The notes under the pieces: model-generated
The model's database searches: none
Told to the model about the DNA's origin: nothing
The model's input: the letters and a program-made list of their open reading frames with translations, nothing else
DNA from: Anaerolineales bacterium
GTDB lineage: Bacteria > Chloroflexota > Anaerolineae > Anaerolineales > E44-bin32
Direction of reading: 5' to 3'
Length of the DNA stretch: 25,424 nucleotides
NCBI GenBank assembly: GCA_011772595.1
Contig: WVZH01000175.1
Location: forward strand, 29,066-54,489
Shown: positions 7,880 to 16,883 of the stretch, one piece after another
How the letters are laid out: every line of letters begins with the position of its first letter
How positions within the stretch are numbered: position 1 is the stretch's first letter
Position numbers and translations under genes: made by a program

Positions 7880-9570
7880 TCAATAGACAGAATGATTTGA
7901 TAATGGGGCTGATCACCCTCGACGACCTCAACTTCTTGTTTAGTATACGTCTTGCGCACATTGTCGGCTAATTGGTTCGCTTGCATGGCGCTGAGATCGG
8001 CGCCGTAATACAGGGTGATTAGTTCTGCTTCTTCCTCGATTGCGCTGGAGATCGTTTTCAACAGGACTTGTTCTAGAGAGTCGCCGGAGCTCGCCAGTCG
8101 ACCGTTAAGGAGCGCGATGACTTGTCCTTCTTCCACTTGCACACCGTCGATCTCGACAGACCGCGTAGCGGTCGTCAATTCGGCGAATTGGAGTTCGTCT
8201 AGTGCAGCGTTCATCCTTTCGACTATCTGTTCAAACTCGCCCTCGCGGTCGAGCACAAAGAGTGCAGCGATGCCCTGGGGTACTGAGACGCAAGGGATGA
8301 CGGCCACTTTTTTCACAGTCAGTTCGGCGGCTTGTTTAGCCGCCATGATGATGTTCTTGTTGTTAGGAAGGATGATGATCTTATCGGTAGGAAGGTTCTC
8401 AAAGGCGTTCAGTATTTCCTGGGTGCTGGGATTCATCGTCTGTCCACCTTCCACAATCGCTGCCACACCCAGACTGGCGAAAACACGAGCGATCCCGTGT
8501 CCGGGTGCAACTGCGACGACTGCGATTTCACCCGGTTCAATGGTTTCAAGCAAAATACTCTCGATGGTTTGCTCGCTGGTCTGCGTTTCTGTTTGGATCA
8601 TGAGATTTTCTATCGCGATGTTGGTGATGACACCCATCCCCTTGATGTACTCGATTGGTTCATACTCCGTTTTATCGGGTACGTGAATATGCATGCGGTA
8701 GATTCCGTCTCCTTCTCCGACTTGGATGGAGGTGCCGAGTTCCTCCAGGCCGCTATAAAACGTGGAAACGTCGAGGGGTGTTTCAGGACGAAAATCAATG
8801 ACCACTTCCCAATCCTGTCCGGGCTCGATCGCTTCGCTGGCGGAATCCAAGTCTAATGCGCTCAATGGCTGGACAGCAGCAACGGGTTGATCCAGTGGAA
8901 GACGGCAGATGGCACGTAACATACCTTCGAGCATGAGATGCAAGCCCATTCCACCACTGTCTACCACACCGGCATCTTTGAGGACCGGGAGGAGATCAGG
9001 TGTACGTTGGACGGACTCGTCAGCCGCTTCAACAATTTGTTCCAAGATCTCGAATACCGAGGTGGCACCATTTTCCAGAGCTTTCTCGGCAGCTGCTGCT
9101 ATGTCTTTCGATACGGTTAGTATGGTGCCTTCTACAGGGCGCACAACGCCCTTGTACGCGATTTCTCGGGCCTCGTCCAGTGCGGCGACTAGCGTCTCAG
9201 CGTCCATGCGTTCGCGGTCACCCAGAACACGGGCGAAACCACGCCATATTTGGGAGAGGATAACGCCCGAATTACCGCGTGCGCCCATCAGCGCACCGTG
9301 CGCGATGGCTTGGGCGGTCTTGCCGATGGACCGATTGCCCTCGATGGTGATCTCGTCCATCGCAGCTTGCATGGTCAAGACCATATTCGTACCGGTATCT
9401 CCATCTGGTACAGGAAAGACGTTGAGGGAATTGACCAATTGCTGATTGGTTCGGAGCCAAGTCAGACTAGCAGACGATAGACGCCGTAACATCCTCCCGT
9501 CGATCGTACGGTAGCGGCCGATCAATCGCTGGCGGGTGGCGTCATCCATGCCTGGCGGAGCTTCACTCAT
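7876..9570 (-). CDS. fakA: FakA/YloV-like fatty acid kinase (DhaL domain)
   Basis: A 564-residue homologue of FakA (YloV), the ATP-binding subunit that phosphorylates fatty acids held by FakB/DegV proteins. The N-terminal DhaL (DAK2) domain carries NVFPVPDGDTGTN (50-62), whose Asp56/Asp58 chelate Mg-ATP in the family, GARGNSGVILSQIWRGF (97-113) and DAGVVDSGGMGL (199-210). The middle domain has the His294/His296 pair (MHIH) that binds zinc in S. aureus FakA. The residue expected to be its Cys partner appears to be Val257 (WEVVIDF). The C-terminal domain has the typical VEGGQTMNPSTQEI and LPNNKNIIMAA stretches. The ATG at 9570 has AAGGA nine bases upstream. It follows the Asp23-family gene by 20 bases and overlaps a DegV gene, which supports the FakA-FakB assignment. 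Confidence 0.9.
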   Translation of the reverse strand: MSEAPPGMDDATRQRLIGRYRTIDGRMLRRLSSASLTWLRTNQQLVNSLNVFPVPDGDTGTNMVLTMQAAMDEITIEGNRSIGKTAQAIAHGALMGARGNSGVILSQIWRGFARVLGDRERMDAETLVAALDEAREIAYKGVVRPVEGTILTVSKDIAAAAEKALENGATSVFEILEQIVEAADESVQRTPDLLPVLKDAGVVDSGGMGLHLMLEGMLRAICRLPLDQPVAAVQPLSALDLDSASEAIEPGQDWEVVIDFRPETPLDVSTFYSGLEELGTSIQVGEGDGIYRMHIHVPDKTEYEPIEYIKGMGVITNIAIENLMIQTETQTSEQTIESILLETIEPGEIAVVAVAPGHGIARVFASLGVAAIVEGGQTMNPSTQEILNAFENLPTDKIIILPNNKNIIMAAKQAAELTVKKVAVIPCVSVPQGIAALFVLDREGEFEQIVERMNAALDELQFAELTTATRSVEIDGVQVEEGQVIALLNGRLASSGDSLEQVLLKTISSAIEEEAELITLYYGADLSAMQANQLADNVRKTYTKQEVEVVEGDQPHYQIILSIE

Positions 9571-9590
9571 CCAAGCTCATCCTTCGACAT

Positions 9591-9947
9591 TCAATCCGTG
9601 TCACTCACACGTAAATCTTGCACGTGGACGTTAACGGCGGAGACTGGCATGCCAATTGCGCGTTCCACCTGATAGCGAACTGCGTTGGCGACGCTTCCGG
9701 CCACAGAGGAGATGCGCGTTCCGTATTCGACGATCACGAATATATCGATCATAATGTGATCATCGAAGGCTTTCACTTCCACACCATGTCTTGGATCGCG
9801 GGCAAGAACGTTTGCAATGCCGTCAACGAGATTCTTTGACGCCATGCCCACGACGCCATAGGACTGCAACGCAGCAGACGATGCGATCGTAGCGATTGCT
9901 TTCGGAGAGATGGTAATCCGACCTAAATACGTTGTCTCACCTGTCAT
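9591..9947 (-). CDS. Asp23/Gls24 family envelope stress protein
   Basis: A 118-residue Asp23/Gls24 (YloU-like) protein. It shows the family pattern: GRITISPKAIATIASSAA near the start, GVVGMASKN, then VKAFDDHIMIDIFVIVEYG and VANAVRYQVERAIGMPVSAVNVHVQDL. Family members are small soluble proteins linked to the membrane and cell-envelope homeostasis; the exact activity is unknown. The frame extends to a TTG at 9971, but GGAGG nine bases before the ATG at 9947 settles the start at MTGETTYL. It is the first gene of the fakA-degV-recG run and is divergent from rpmB across about 105 bases, the same arrangement as yloU and rpmB in Bacillus. Confidence 0.9.
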   Translation of the reverse strand: MTGETTYLGRITISPKAIATIASSAALQSYGVVGMASKNLVDGIANVLARDPRHGVEVKAFDDHIMIDIFVIVEYGTRISSVAGSVANAVRYQVERAIGMPVSAVNVHVQDLRVSDTD

Positions 9948-9978
9948 GCCAGTATGCCTCCATGATGGCAAGAGACAA

Positions 9979-10007
9979 TTGATATGCCCTCAAAGCTGTG
10001 GTAAGAT
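9979..10007 (+). promoter_or_regulatory. Promoter of rpmB
   Basis: TTGATA (9979-9984), a 17-base spacer, and TAAGAT (10002-10007) preceded by TGG, an extended -10 element. The predicted start is near 10014, giving a leader of about 39 bases before the rpmB ATG. This is one of the best sigma-70 type matches in the window. Confidence 0.75.
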
Positions 10008-10052
10008 TTCTGCCGTTAATTATGATCTTTGTCTCCTTGAAAAGGTTTAGTG

Positions 10053-10232
10053 ATGGCCAAGTGTGAAAATTGTGGCAAGACGACGAAGTTCGGACATAGC
10101 CGAAGCTTCTCCATGAAGGCGACCAAACGCAAGTTTCGACCCAATTTGCAGAGGGTACGCGTCATGGAAGCCGGACGAATGGTTCAGAAGACGTGGTGCG
10201 CCAAGTGTATCAAGCGTCTCGCCCGCGTATGA
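10053..10232 (+). CDS. rpmB: 50S ribosomal protein L28
   Basis: A 59-residue L28 protein of the large ribosomal subunit. It begins MAKCENCGKTTKFGHSRSFS and contains KRKFRPNLQRVRV, the core of the family. Two CxxC pairs (CENC near the N-terminus and CAKC near the C-terminus) form a likely zinc-binding C+ version. GTG at 10050 is an in-frame alternative start directly before the ATG. I use the ATG because AAGG lies seven bases before it and the mature protein starts MAK. It is monocistronic: its own promoter lies upstream and a terminator hairpin at 10270. Confidence 0.97.
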   Translation: MAKCENCGKTTKFGHSRSFSMKATKRKFRPNLQRVRVMEAGRMVQKTWCAKCIKRLARV

Positions 10233-10269
10233 CGATCTAATCGTCCTTCTATACGTTTAAACCCCTTTA

Positions 10270-10300
10270 TTGACCGCCGCCTCGGTGGTCAATTGTGTTT
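10270..10300 (+). terminator. Intrinsic terminator of rpmB
   Basis: TTGACCGCC (10270-10278) pairs with GGTGGTCAA (10284-10292), with one G-U pair and a GCCTC loop, followed directly by TTGTGTTT. It lies about 38 bases after the rpmB stop. Confidence 0.75.
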
Positions 10301-10662
10301 CCAGGGGCGCCCTCCCCATTTGCGTATAGCCATCGTTGTTGATGCGATGCTTCAAACCGAGTCGTGATTGTGTCATCATTTTTCAGTCGCGATTGGAGAT
10401 AGCATACACTTTATTTCATGCAATGGATGCAAGGTAATGAAAAGCCGATTGGAAACAGACCGGAACGATGTTGAGATGTATTTCTACTTCTCAGCAATGA
10501 TACCTTTGCCGTTGTCCATTGACAAGGTGAGATTCTTATGGGGGGAGAGCGACATAAGTAAGCGGAGATGCAAAGGTAAAGCAAAAGCGAGGAAACGTAG
10601 TCCAAGAGCCAGGGTGTCACTACAACCAGCTGGTTTGGTAAGCGCTTTAGAATAGGAAACTT
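10301..10662. other. Gene-free stretch between rpmB and rlmN ends
   Basis: About 360 bases between two convergent genes. A 95-codon open frame on the + strand (10368-10655) begins inside the gap and has no ribosome site and no recognisable motif, so I do not call it. The only structure seen is a perfect 12-base palindrome AACCAGCTGGTT (10624-10635). I could not match the stretch to tmRNA, RNase P RNA, 6S RNA or SRP RNA by eye. Confidence 0.6.
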
Positions 10663-11721
10663 CTACGTCTGGACTGTGTCACGGCGCCAGGTTGCCAGCT
10701 GACCACATCCTGCCTGGATATCAATTCCGCGGCGGGCGCGTAACGTACATGGAATACCACGTGATAGGAGCAGACGGTAAAAACGGTCTGCATTTTCTTT
10801 CGTGGTCGCTTTCCCAGTATAGCCTTGTGTCGGGTTGAGGGGGATCAGGTTAACGTGACAGTTCAAATCTGATATCAAATCTGCAAGTGCATTGGCCTGG
10901 TCGAGATCATCGTTGATGTCCCTAATGAGGACCCACTCGAAGGTGATACGCCGACCTGTTTGGCGGACAAATTCCCGACAAGCCGGTATGAGCGTTTCGA
11001 GAGGGTACCGTTGGTTGACCGGCAATAAAGCATCTCGGAGGGAGTTTGTGGCCGCGTGGAGGGATACTGCCAGGTTGATCTGTCGTCGCTCGGTTGCGAA
11101 TCGTTCGATCGCAGGAACAAGGCCCACCGTGGATATCGTGAACCTTCTGGCGCCGAAGTTGAATCCTTCGGGGTGGTTCAGTCGATCGATCGCCTCCAGC
11201 GTTGCGTCGTAGTTGTGAAACGGTTCCCCCATGCCCATGACGACGATATTTGAGAGGTGCTGCCCTTGGTTTGCCAGGTTTCTGGCCAAGTGGAGAACTT
11301 GGGCGACAATTTCTGCGCTCGATAAGTTTCGCTGAAACCCCATATGACCCGTCGCGCAGAACAGACAACCCATGGCGCAACCGATCTGTGTGGAGATGCA
11401 AGCTGTGTCGCGTTGTTCATAGCGCATCAATACAGATTCGATTTCCTCACCGTCACGAAGTTCAAACAGGATCTTTTGCGTTTGCTCATCTTGCGAGACG
11501 ACGATCGCTTTTTCTCGAAGGGATGCGAAATCAAAGATCTCTGCCAAGCGTGTCCGCAGATTTCGAGGGAGATCCAATAGTGTCTCAGGATTATTCTCGA
11601 GGCGGCGATATACATGCGACCACAACTGATTTGCTCGGTACGCAGGTTCACCCAAATCGAGCATTTTTTGTCTCAATTCATCCAGCGACAGATCGTAAAT
11701 GGAGGGGAGGGGTCCCATCAT
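10663..11721 (-). CDS. rlmN: 23S rRNA/tRNA adenine-C2 methyltransferase RlmN
   Basis: RlmN is a radical SAM enzyme that methylates C2 of A2503 in 23S rRNA and of A37 in some tRNAs. The 352-residue protein has the CxxxCxxC cluster motif at Cys115/119/122 (CAMGCLFC), the two mechanistic cysteines at Cys108 (DTACIS) and Cys339 (AGCGQL), and the GMGEPFHNYD, RRFTISTVGLVP and AVSLHAATN motifs. The start is a doublet ATGATG. The first ATG (11721) overlaps the HAD gene's TGA by four bases; the second gives MGPLPS. It is the last gene of the run that begins at tRNA-Leu. Confidence 0.96.
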   Translation of the reverse strand: MMGPLPSIYDLSLDELRQKMLDLGEPAYRANQLWSHVYRRLENNPETLLDLPRNLRTRLAEIFDFASLREKAIVVSQDEQTQKILFELRDGEEIESVLMRYEQRDTACISTQIGCAMGCLFCATGHMGFQRNLSSAEIVAQVLHLARNLANQGQHLSNIVVMGMGEPFHNYDATLEAIDRLNHPEGFNFGARRFTISTVGLVPAIERFATERRQINLAVSLHAATNSLRDALLPVNQRYPLETLIPACREFVRQTGRRITFEWVLIRDINDDLDQANALADLISDLNCHVNLIPLNPTQGYTGKATTKENADRFYRLLLSRGIPCTLRARRGIDIQAGCGQLATWRRDTVQT

Positions 11722-12518
11722 ACAGAAGTATCCAACGCTGTGGTGAGTTCGTCGAGGTTCTCGAAAATCCAGTCGGGCTTGACGTGCACGCTGGAAAGAT
11801 CTTGGCGTTGGGTGATGCCAGTTAGAATGAGAGCCGTTGGCATACCTGCTTTTTTCCCACCGAGGACGTCGGTTTCGAAGCGATCACCCACGACCAACGT
11901 GTTTTCAGCCTTCGTCTTGAGATGCTGGAGGGCGTATTGAAAGAGGTGTGGTTCGGGCTTCCCGATCACGATGGGCGCCACGCCCGTAGTTGCCTCGATG
12001 GCGGCGAGAATGGCACCGGTGCCGATCGCTTGGCCGCGCTCAACAGGCAGGCTGAGATCAGGATTGGTGGCTATAAATGTTGCGCCCGCCTGGATAGCGA
12101 GTGCGGCTTCGGTTAACTTTTCCCAGTTCAACTGCCGATCCAAGCCGACCACAACGGCTTTAATGTCGTTGGCGCTCTCCGTCAAATGAAAACCAGCAGC
12201 CTTCAACACCTTGCGTAGTGGCGACTCACCGATTACATAAATCTGGGAACCCGGTGGGAGCAGATCTTTAAGATAACTGGCAGAAGCGATCCCAGATGTG
12301 ATCACCTGTTCGGGCTCAATTCTGACGCCAACAGGCGCGAGACGCTCACATAGCATCTCTGCGGAGGTGGTGGCATTGTTGGTTGCGATTACAAACTTCA
12401 GAGAGCGTTCCCTCAACAATTTAAAGAACGACATGACGCCAGGCAAGGCTGAGTCGCCGCGCATCAAGACGCCATCCATGTCGATCACGAGAGCTACGAT
12501 CTGGCTAAGCTTCGGCAT
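11718..12518 (-). CDS. HAD-IIA family hydrolase (NagD-like)
   Basis: A 266-residue HAD-superfamily phosphatase of subclass IIA, as in NagD, AraL and phosphoglycolate or p-nitrophenyl phosphatases. Motif I is VIDMDGVL with nucleophile Asp13 and acid/base Asp15, motif II ATNNAT (45-50), motif III Lys187 in IGKPEPH, and motif IV GDRFETD (211-217). The cap between residues 80 and 180 is the C2A type. The start has GAGGGAG seven bases upstream. The substrate cannot be deduced. The gene overlaps rlmN by four bases and follows the DUF1028 gene after 123 bases, so it may be read from the upstream genes or from its own unseen promoter. Confidence 0.88.
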   Translation of the reverse strand: MPKLSQIVALVIDMDGVLMRGDSALPGVMSFFKLLRERSLKFVIATNNATTSAEMLCERLAPVGVRIEPEQVITSGIASASYLKDLLPPGSQIYVIGESPLRKVLKAAGFHLTESANDIKAVVVGLDRQLNWEKLTEAALAIQAGATFIATNPDLSLPVERGQAIGTGAILAAIEATTGVAPIVIGKPEPHLFQYALQHLKTKAENTLVVGDRFETDVLGGKKAGMPTALILTGITQRQDLSSVHVKPDWIFENLDELTTALDTSV

Positions 12519-12641
12519 TTCAACTCCCTCGTGATATTCACTGGACGCATGCGATTAAACCCCTGCTCATTCTTCAACTTTTTCAGTTCAGGTAATCTAC
12601 GAAAAGGTGTAGGCGAGAGACAATAATCAATCGCTTCGAGT

Positions 12642-13514
12642 TCACTTTTCGAACTTACGCACGAGATACTCGAACACTGGTCGATCGATCCGTCCTACTT
12701 CGAAATTCGTGCGGTCTTCAAAATTCTCGTTTCCAATGAAACCGCGTAAAGATTCTCGGGTTTGTTCGTCGCAGGTTCCGCTGATGGGCCCTGAATAGAA
12801 TCCCAGGCGCACCATGATCTCTTGCAGCGTTTGAGCGACCTCACCTTCAATCAGCAGTTCTTCCTCTTCTGGGCTCTTCCCAAAGTACAAGCGATGGAGT
12901 TCCACAAGGTCGAGGAGTTTCGGGACTGGGTCCGGATGATCGTCGACCCGATAGTCGATCCATCGGTCGTTGAACCCGCTGTACCCACCCTGCGGTTTAA
13001 CGATAAAGATCGCTGCGCTCTGGCGGCCTCGGCGGTCACCTCCGGCCCGATCTCCTGCGAGCAAGGAGGCGAGCAGTCTGGCGGGTAGATCTCCATCCGT
13101 CTCCAGGAAGGAAGCCTCCATAGCGTCGATGGTTTCAACGCCTGTGAGGATATTTCCTTGGAGGGCATACTTCTCGCCCGTACGACCGCCGGCCCACGCA
13201 AAGCAATCGGACCCGGTATACGTTGCGGCGTTACCTTGTGCATCAACGAGGCCCACCTGCCTCAGTTCCCGCTCGTCATCGTCCTCGAGCAGTATAGCGA
13301 GAGTCTCTTCAGCGGATCGCCCAGCGGCCATGAGTTCGAGTCCCCTTGGTCCGAAGGTCGTGTTGGCGTAGGACTGGGTTGCCACTGCACCCATGTCTGC
13401 CGCTGCCCAGGGAACAACGGCACCAACGGCCGGAAACTTCGAGGCGACTGCGATCCCCCATGCTGAATCCTGGGGATCATAGGCGACGATAGAGAACGTA
13501 GCATACTTCGTCAT
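12642..13514 (-). CDS. DUF1028 protein with peptidoglycan-binding-like tail
   Basis: A 290-residue protein. Residues 1-205 match DUF1028, an Ntn-hydrolase-like fold of unknown activity. They start TFSIVAYDP with WGIAVASKFPAVG (19-31) and GAVATQSYAN (42-51), and include the GLVDAQGNAATYTGSDC and ALQGNILTG stretches. Residues about 218-285 form a small domain (IEGEVAQTLQEIMVRLGFYSG...) like the putative peptidoglycan-binding domain often attached to this family. No signal peptide or membrane segment is visible, so real peptidoglycan binding is doubtful. It lies 27 bases after clpX. The ribosome site is weak, with only GGAA before an A-rich tract. Family assignment is good; function is unknown. 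Confidence 0.85.
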   Translation of the reverse strand: MTKYATFSIVAYDPQDSAWGIAVASKFPAVGAVVPWAAADMGAVATQSYANTTFGPRGLELMAAGRSAEETLAILLEDDDERELRQVGLVDAQGNAATYTGSDCFAWAGGRTGEKYALQGNILTGVETIDAMEASFLETDGDLPARLLASLLAGDRAGGDRRGRQSAAIFIVKPQGGYSGFNDRWIDYRVDDHPDPVPKLLDLVELHRLYFGKSPEEEELLIEGEVAQTLQEIMVRLGFYSGPISGTCDEQTRESLRGFIGNENFEDRTNFEVGRIDRPVFEYLVRKFEK

Positions 13515-13541
13515 GGTTTTTTTCCAGTAGAGAAGGGATTT

Positions 13542-14843
13542 TCAGGCGGCATCCGGCAGGGACTTGTCGATCATGGGTAGTTCACGTCCTTGCTCGTCAA
13601 GCAGTTGTGGTTTGCCCTCGCGTCGGATGGCATCAGCATCGACGGAAACCTTGCGGATTTCTGGTCGTGATGGGATTTCATACATGACGTCTAGTAATGC
13701 GCCTTCGATAATGGCTCTCAGTCCACGCGCTCCCGTCTCGCGCTCCATCGCTAATTCGGCTGCGGTATTGAGCGATTCGGGCGAGAAAACCAATTCGACG
13801 TCATCCATCTCGAGAAGACGTTGGTACTGCCGTACAAGGGCGTTTTTCGGTTTGGTCAGGATTGCGCGCAGAGAGTCGACATCGAGAGGGTCGATGCTGA
13901 TGGCTACAGGAAGTCGCCCGACGAGTTCCGGTATCATGCCATAGCGCATTAAATCGTCAGGTGTGATGTGGCGAAGTAATAGGCTCTCATCCGTCTTCAG
14001 GGCTTCCTCGTCCGTAACCGTGCCCGTAAAACCCAATCGCCCCCGTTTTCCTAAGCGCTCGGCGATGATCTCAGGAAGGCTGTCGAAGGTGCCACCGCAA
14101 ATGAAGAGCACGTCGGTCGTGTTGATCTGGATGAACTCTTGTTGTGGATGTTTGCGACCGCCTTGAGGAGGAACGTTAACGATGGCCCCCTCGATGATTT
14201 TCAACAGTGCTTGTTGGACTCCCTCACCTGAAACGTCGCGAGTGATGCTTGGGTTGTCTCCGGTTTTGCGCGCAGTCTTGTCAATTTCGTCGATATAGAC
14301 GATCCCACGTTCTGCGCGCGGAACGTTAAATTCGGCAGCCTGTAGAAGGCGCAGAAGTATATTCTCGACATCTTCCCCCACATAGCCGGCTTCGGTGAGG
14401 GCGGTTGCATCGGCGATGCAGAATGGTACATCCAAACTTTTGGCAAGCGTTTGGGCGAGCAAGGTCTTACCGCAGCCTGTCGGTCCGACCAGTAGGATAT
14501 TGGTTTTTTCAAGCTCGACGTCCGTGCGGCCGCGATGAGCAATCCGCTTGTAGTGATTATAAACGGCAACCGAGAGGACACGCTTGGCGTTGTCCTGGCT
14601 GACGACGTACTCGTCTAAACGGGAATAGAGGTCTTGAGGTGAAAGCGGGGGTTTCGCCGTGAGAGGGGGCTTTCCAGATGCCCACGGGCCTTCACCTTCC
14701 AAGATGTCGCGGCAAAGGTCGACGCATTCATTGCAGATGAATACGCCTTCGGGGCCGGCAATGAGGCGTTGAATCTCTTCCTCTTCCCGGCTACAGAAGG
14801 AACACCGACGTAGGTCTGTAGTCGTCGGTCGTCTTGGCGACAT
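13542..14843 (-). CDS. clpX: ATP-dependent Clp protease ATPase subunit ClpX
   Basis: ClpX is the AAA+ unfoldase that feeds substrates to ClpP. The 433-residue protein has the N-terminal C4 zinc-binding domain (Cys14/17/37/40), Walker A GPTGCGKT at 120-127, the GYVGED pore loop, Walker B VYIDEIDK, the ClpP-docking loop (GRLGFTG in place of IGF) and sensor 2 GARGLRAI. All parts needed for an active ClpXP are present. It starts seven bases after the clpP stop. A GGAAGGAG tract runs right up to the ATG, so the effective ribosome site is probably its upstream half. It is cytoplasmic and follows tig and clpP in one transcription unit. Confidence 0.97.
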   Translation of the reverse strand: MSPRRPTTTDLRRCSFCSREEEEIQRLIAGPEGVFICNECVDLCRDILEGEGPWASGKPPLTAKPPLSPQDLYSRLDEYVVSQDNAKRVLSVAVYNHYKRIAHRGRTDVELEKTNILLVGPTGCGKTLLAQTLAKSLDVPFCIADATALTEAGYVGEDVENILLRLLQAAEFNVPRAERGIVYIDEIDKTARKTGDNPSITRDVSGEGVQQALLKIIEGAIVNVPPQGGRKHPQQEFIQINTTDVLFICGGTFDSLPEIIAERLGKRGRLGFTGTVTDEEALKTDESLLLRHITPDDLMRYGMIPELVGRLPVAISIDPLDVDSLRAILTKPKNALVRQYQRLLEMDDVELVFSPESLNTAAELAMERETGARGLRAIIEGALLDVMYEIPSRPEIRKVSVDADAIRREGKPQLLDEQGRELPMIDKSLPDAA

Positions 14844-14850
14844 CTCCTTC

Positions 14851-15492
14851 CTACTTACTTCCTTTCTTCCCCTCTTCCTTCTCCTCCTGCTCGTCGGAAG
14901 GATACAGAACGTGATCGATGATCCCGTATTCCTGTGCCGCCGCTCCGTCCATGTAAAAGTCGCGCTCGGTGTCTCGTTCGATCACATCTAGTGATTGCTT
15001 CGTGTGTTTCACGAGTATAGTATTCAATTTCTCGCGAAGACGCAAGATCTCCTTGGCTTGAATCTCGATATCTGTAGCCTGACCCTGAGCTCCACCCAGC
15101 GGTTGATGTAGATGGATAGTAGCGTGAGGTAATGCATAGCGCATGCCTTGCGTGCCGGCACTCAGGAGCACGGTCCCGAATGATGCCGTGACCCCCACGG
15201 CGACCGTCGAGATGGGTGCTTTCACTTGCTGCATCGTATCGTAAATCGCAAGTCCGGCGTATATCCCACCACCCGGGCAATTGATGTACATGTAAATCTG
15301 ACGATCAGGATCTTCACGATCGAGATAGAGCAATTGAGCGACGATCAGGTTGGAGACCTGATCGTTGATCGGTGTCCCCAAGAAGATGATCCGTTCGCGC
15401 AGGAGAAGAGAATAAATATCGTAAGCTCGTTCCCCACGGCCGGTTGTCTCGATTACCATGGGGATGAGTGCTTTGGGATCCAAAGTATTCAT
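14851..15492 (-). CDS. clpP: ATP-dependent Clp protease proteolytic subunit
   Basis: ClpP forms the tetradecameric serine protease chamber that partners ClpX. The 213-residue protein carries the triad Ser104 (TASFG), His129 (HLHQPLGG) and Asp178 (TERDFYM). The substrate-binding strand reads INCPGGGI, with Cys72 where most ClpP proteins have Ser. The N-terminus (to about residue 20) is short, so any propeptide is small. The C-terminus has an acidic/lysine-rich tail ([11 protein letters not shown]). The ATG has TAAGG nine bases upstream, formed partly by the tig stop codon; the intergenic gap is 11 bases. Confidence 0.97.
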   Translation of the reverse strand: MNTLDPKALIPMVIETTGRGERAYDIYSLLLRERIIFLGTPINDQVSNLIVAQLLYLDREDPDRQIYMYINCPGGGIYAGLAIYDTMQQVKAPISTVAVGVTASFGTVLLSAGTQGMRYALPHATIHLHQPLGGAQGQATDIEIQAKEILRLREKLNTILVKHTKQSLDVIERDTERDFYMDGAAAQEYGIIDHVLYPSDEQEEKEEGKKGSK

Positions 15493-15503
15493 GATCTTAT
15501 GCC

Positions 15504-16883
15504 TTACTCCTTTTCCTCAGTTGTATCGGTGTTATCTTTGCCCTCGTTCGCCAGTGTTTCCGGATTGGCCTGATCCCATTCTCCTTTTGAGATGGCGACA
15601 ATTCTGTTAATCGCTTTTTCTGTCAAAAGATCAAGGCGCACCCGGTGCCGACCTTGCGGATTGTCGAAGACTTTCCGCAATTCACCGGCTTGTTCTTTGA
15701 AGGGCTGTACCATTTGATCAATCTTATCGTTGATTTCTGCTTCCTCGACCTCGAGTTCCTCAAGCTCAACTAATTTACCCAAAACCAGAGCCCGCGCAAG
15801 GCGTTCTTCGGCCTGAGGCCGCAATTCTTCCCGCAAATCCTCCCTTGTTTTAGCTTCGATTTTCAGATAATCGTCGAGGGTCAGGTTTTGCGAAGTGAGT
15901 CTTCTGCTCAAGTCCGAGACCAATTCTTCAATTTCTTCATCTAGAAGTACAGGAGGGTAAGCCAATGTGGAACCGTTAACGACGGTTTCAATGACCTGTT
16001 GGGCGTAGTTTGCCTCGACATCATGCTTTGCACTTTCGAGCATACTCTCACGCAGTTTGAGACGTAGGTCAAGCAGATCCTCAAAATCTCCTATGCTCTG
16101 GGCAAGATCGTCCGACCATTCCGGGACGAGACGGGATTTGACCTCCAAGGCTTTGAGATGAAAATCGGCCGTCCGCTGGCGTAGTCTTTCTACAGGATAA
16201 TCCTCTGGGAAAGTGTACTCGAAGACGCGTTCATTATCCGCTTCGACTCCAACCAGGTATGCAACGATCCCAGGAATGGGCCAGTCTGTCGCCTCATCGA
16301 CAAGTATTTCTACGCCCTTCATGTCCAGTATGACTGCCTCTTCTTCATCTTCAGGTTCCCGCAATTCCGCTTTGATGTCCGCGATGACGACATCAGAAAG
16401 TTCAGCAGCTCGTTCTGCTGGTTCGATCAGAGCCCGACTTTGTCGTAAATCTTCCAAGGCTTTCTCGAATTCTTCATCTGTGACTTCTGGATCGTCATGG
16501 GGAATGCGAACTTCCTTATAATCGCCAAGTTCGACATCGGGGGCGAGGGGAACCATGTAGCGTAGAACGAGCGGTTCCCGGCTGACAATTTCCTCCAAGG
16601 TGCCTGGTGCGTAGGGCTCGATGGCCGAATCTTCTAAGGCCTGGCGATAAATCTCCTGACCGAGGTTGTCCAGCGCCTCTTCAAACACCGAATCCTCGCC
16701 AAATCGACCTACGATAATCTCATAGGGTGCTTTTCCCGGGCGAAAGCCAGGAATGCGCGTTTGCTTACTCAATCGACGGGCGGCGGACCTCATGGCGGCC
16801 TGGACGCGTTCCCCAGGCACTTCTACCGTCAATTGGACCTGACGATTCTCGAGATCTTCTGTCTCAACTTTCAATGACACCAT
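15504..16883 (-). CDS. tig: Trigger factor (ribosome-associated chaperone)
   Basis: Trigger factor binds the ribosome exit tunnel and shields nascent chains. The protein is about 459 residues. The ribosome-binding domain carries the signature GFRPGKAP. A PPIase-like domain (about residues 150-245) and an extended helical C-terminal chaperone domain follow, ending in an acidic tail (NTDTTEEKE). The frame extends to a GTG at 16913. I give the ATG at 16883, but the GGGAGG directly before it leaves no spacing. The GTG at 16880 or the TTG at 16874 (nine-base spacing, giving [10 protein letters not shown] like other trigger factors) may be the real start. A small hairpin CTGCC-GGA-GGCAG lies just upstream. 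It follows tRNA-Leu by 94 bases with no terminator seen, and heads tig-clpP-clpX. Confidence 0.94.
   Translation of the reverse strand: MVSLKVETEDLENRQVQLTVEVPGERVQAAMRSAARRLSKQTRIPGFRPGKAPYEIIVGRFGEDSVFEEALDNLGQEIYRQALEDSAIEPYAPGTLEEIVSREPLVLRYMVPLAPDVELGDYKEVRIPHDDPEVTDEEFEKALEDLRQSRALIEPAERAAELSDVVIADIKAELREPEDEEEAVILDMKGVEILVDEATDWPIPGIVAYLVGVEADNERVFEYTFPEDYPVERLRQRTADFHLKALEVKSRLVPEWSDDLAQSIGDFEDLLDLRLKLRESMLESAKHDVEANYAQQVIETVVNGSTLAYPPVLLDEEIEELVSDLSRRLTSQNLTLDDYLKIEAKTREDLREELRPQAEERLARALVLGKLVELEELEVEEAEINDKIDQMVQPFKEQAGELRKVFDNPQGRHRVRLDLLTEKAINRIVAISKGEWDQANPETLANEGKDNTDTTEEKE

Noticed and set aside
8015..8686. Long + strand open frame (223 codons) opposite fakA
   Set aside because: It lies wholly antisense to a well-supported fakA, is Ser/Arg-rich in the way antisense frames are, and has no recognisable motif.
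8909..9445. 178-codon + strand open frame opposite fakA
   Set aside because: It is antisense to the conserved DhaL domain; low-complexity Ser/Arg composition and no family resemblance.
9948..9971. N-terminal extension of the Asp23 protein from a TTG at 9971
   Set aside because: The GGAGG ribosome site lies inside this extension, pointing to the ATG at 9947.
10368..10655. 95-codon + strand open frame between rpmB and rlmN
   Set aside because: No ribosome site, no motif, and composition (basic run SKRRCKGKAKARKR) typical of chance frames.
10301..10662. RNase P RNA, suggested by a GAGGAAAC-like stretch near 10590
   Set aside because: The rest of the conserved core could not be found and the stretch is too short for a complete RNase P RNA.
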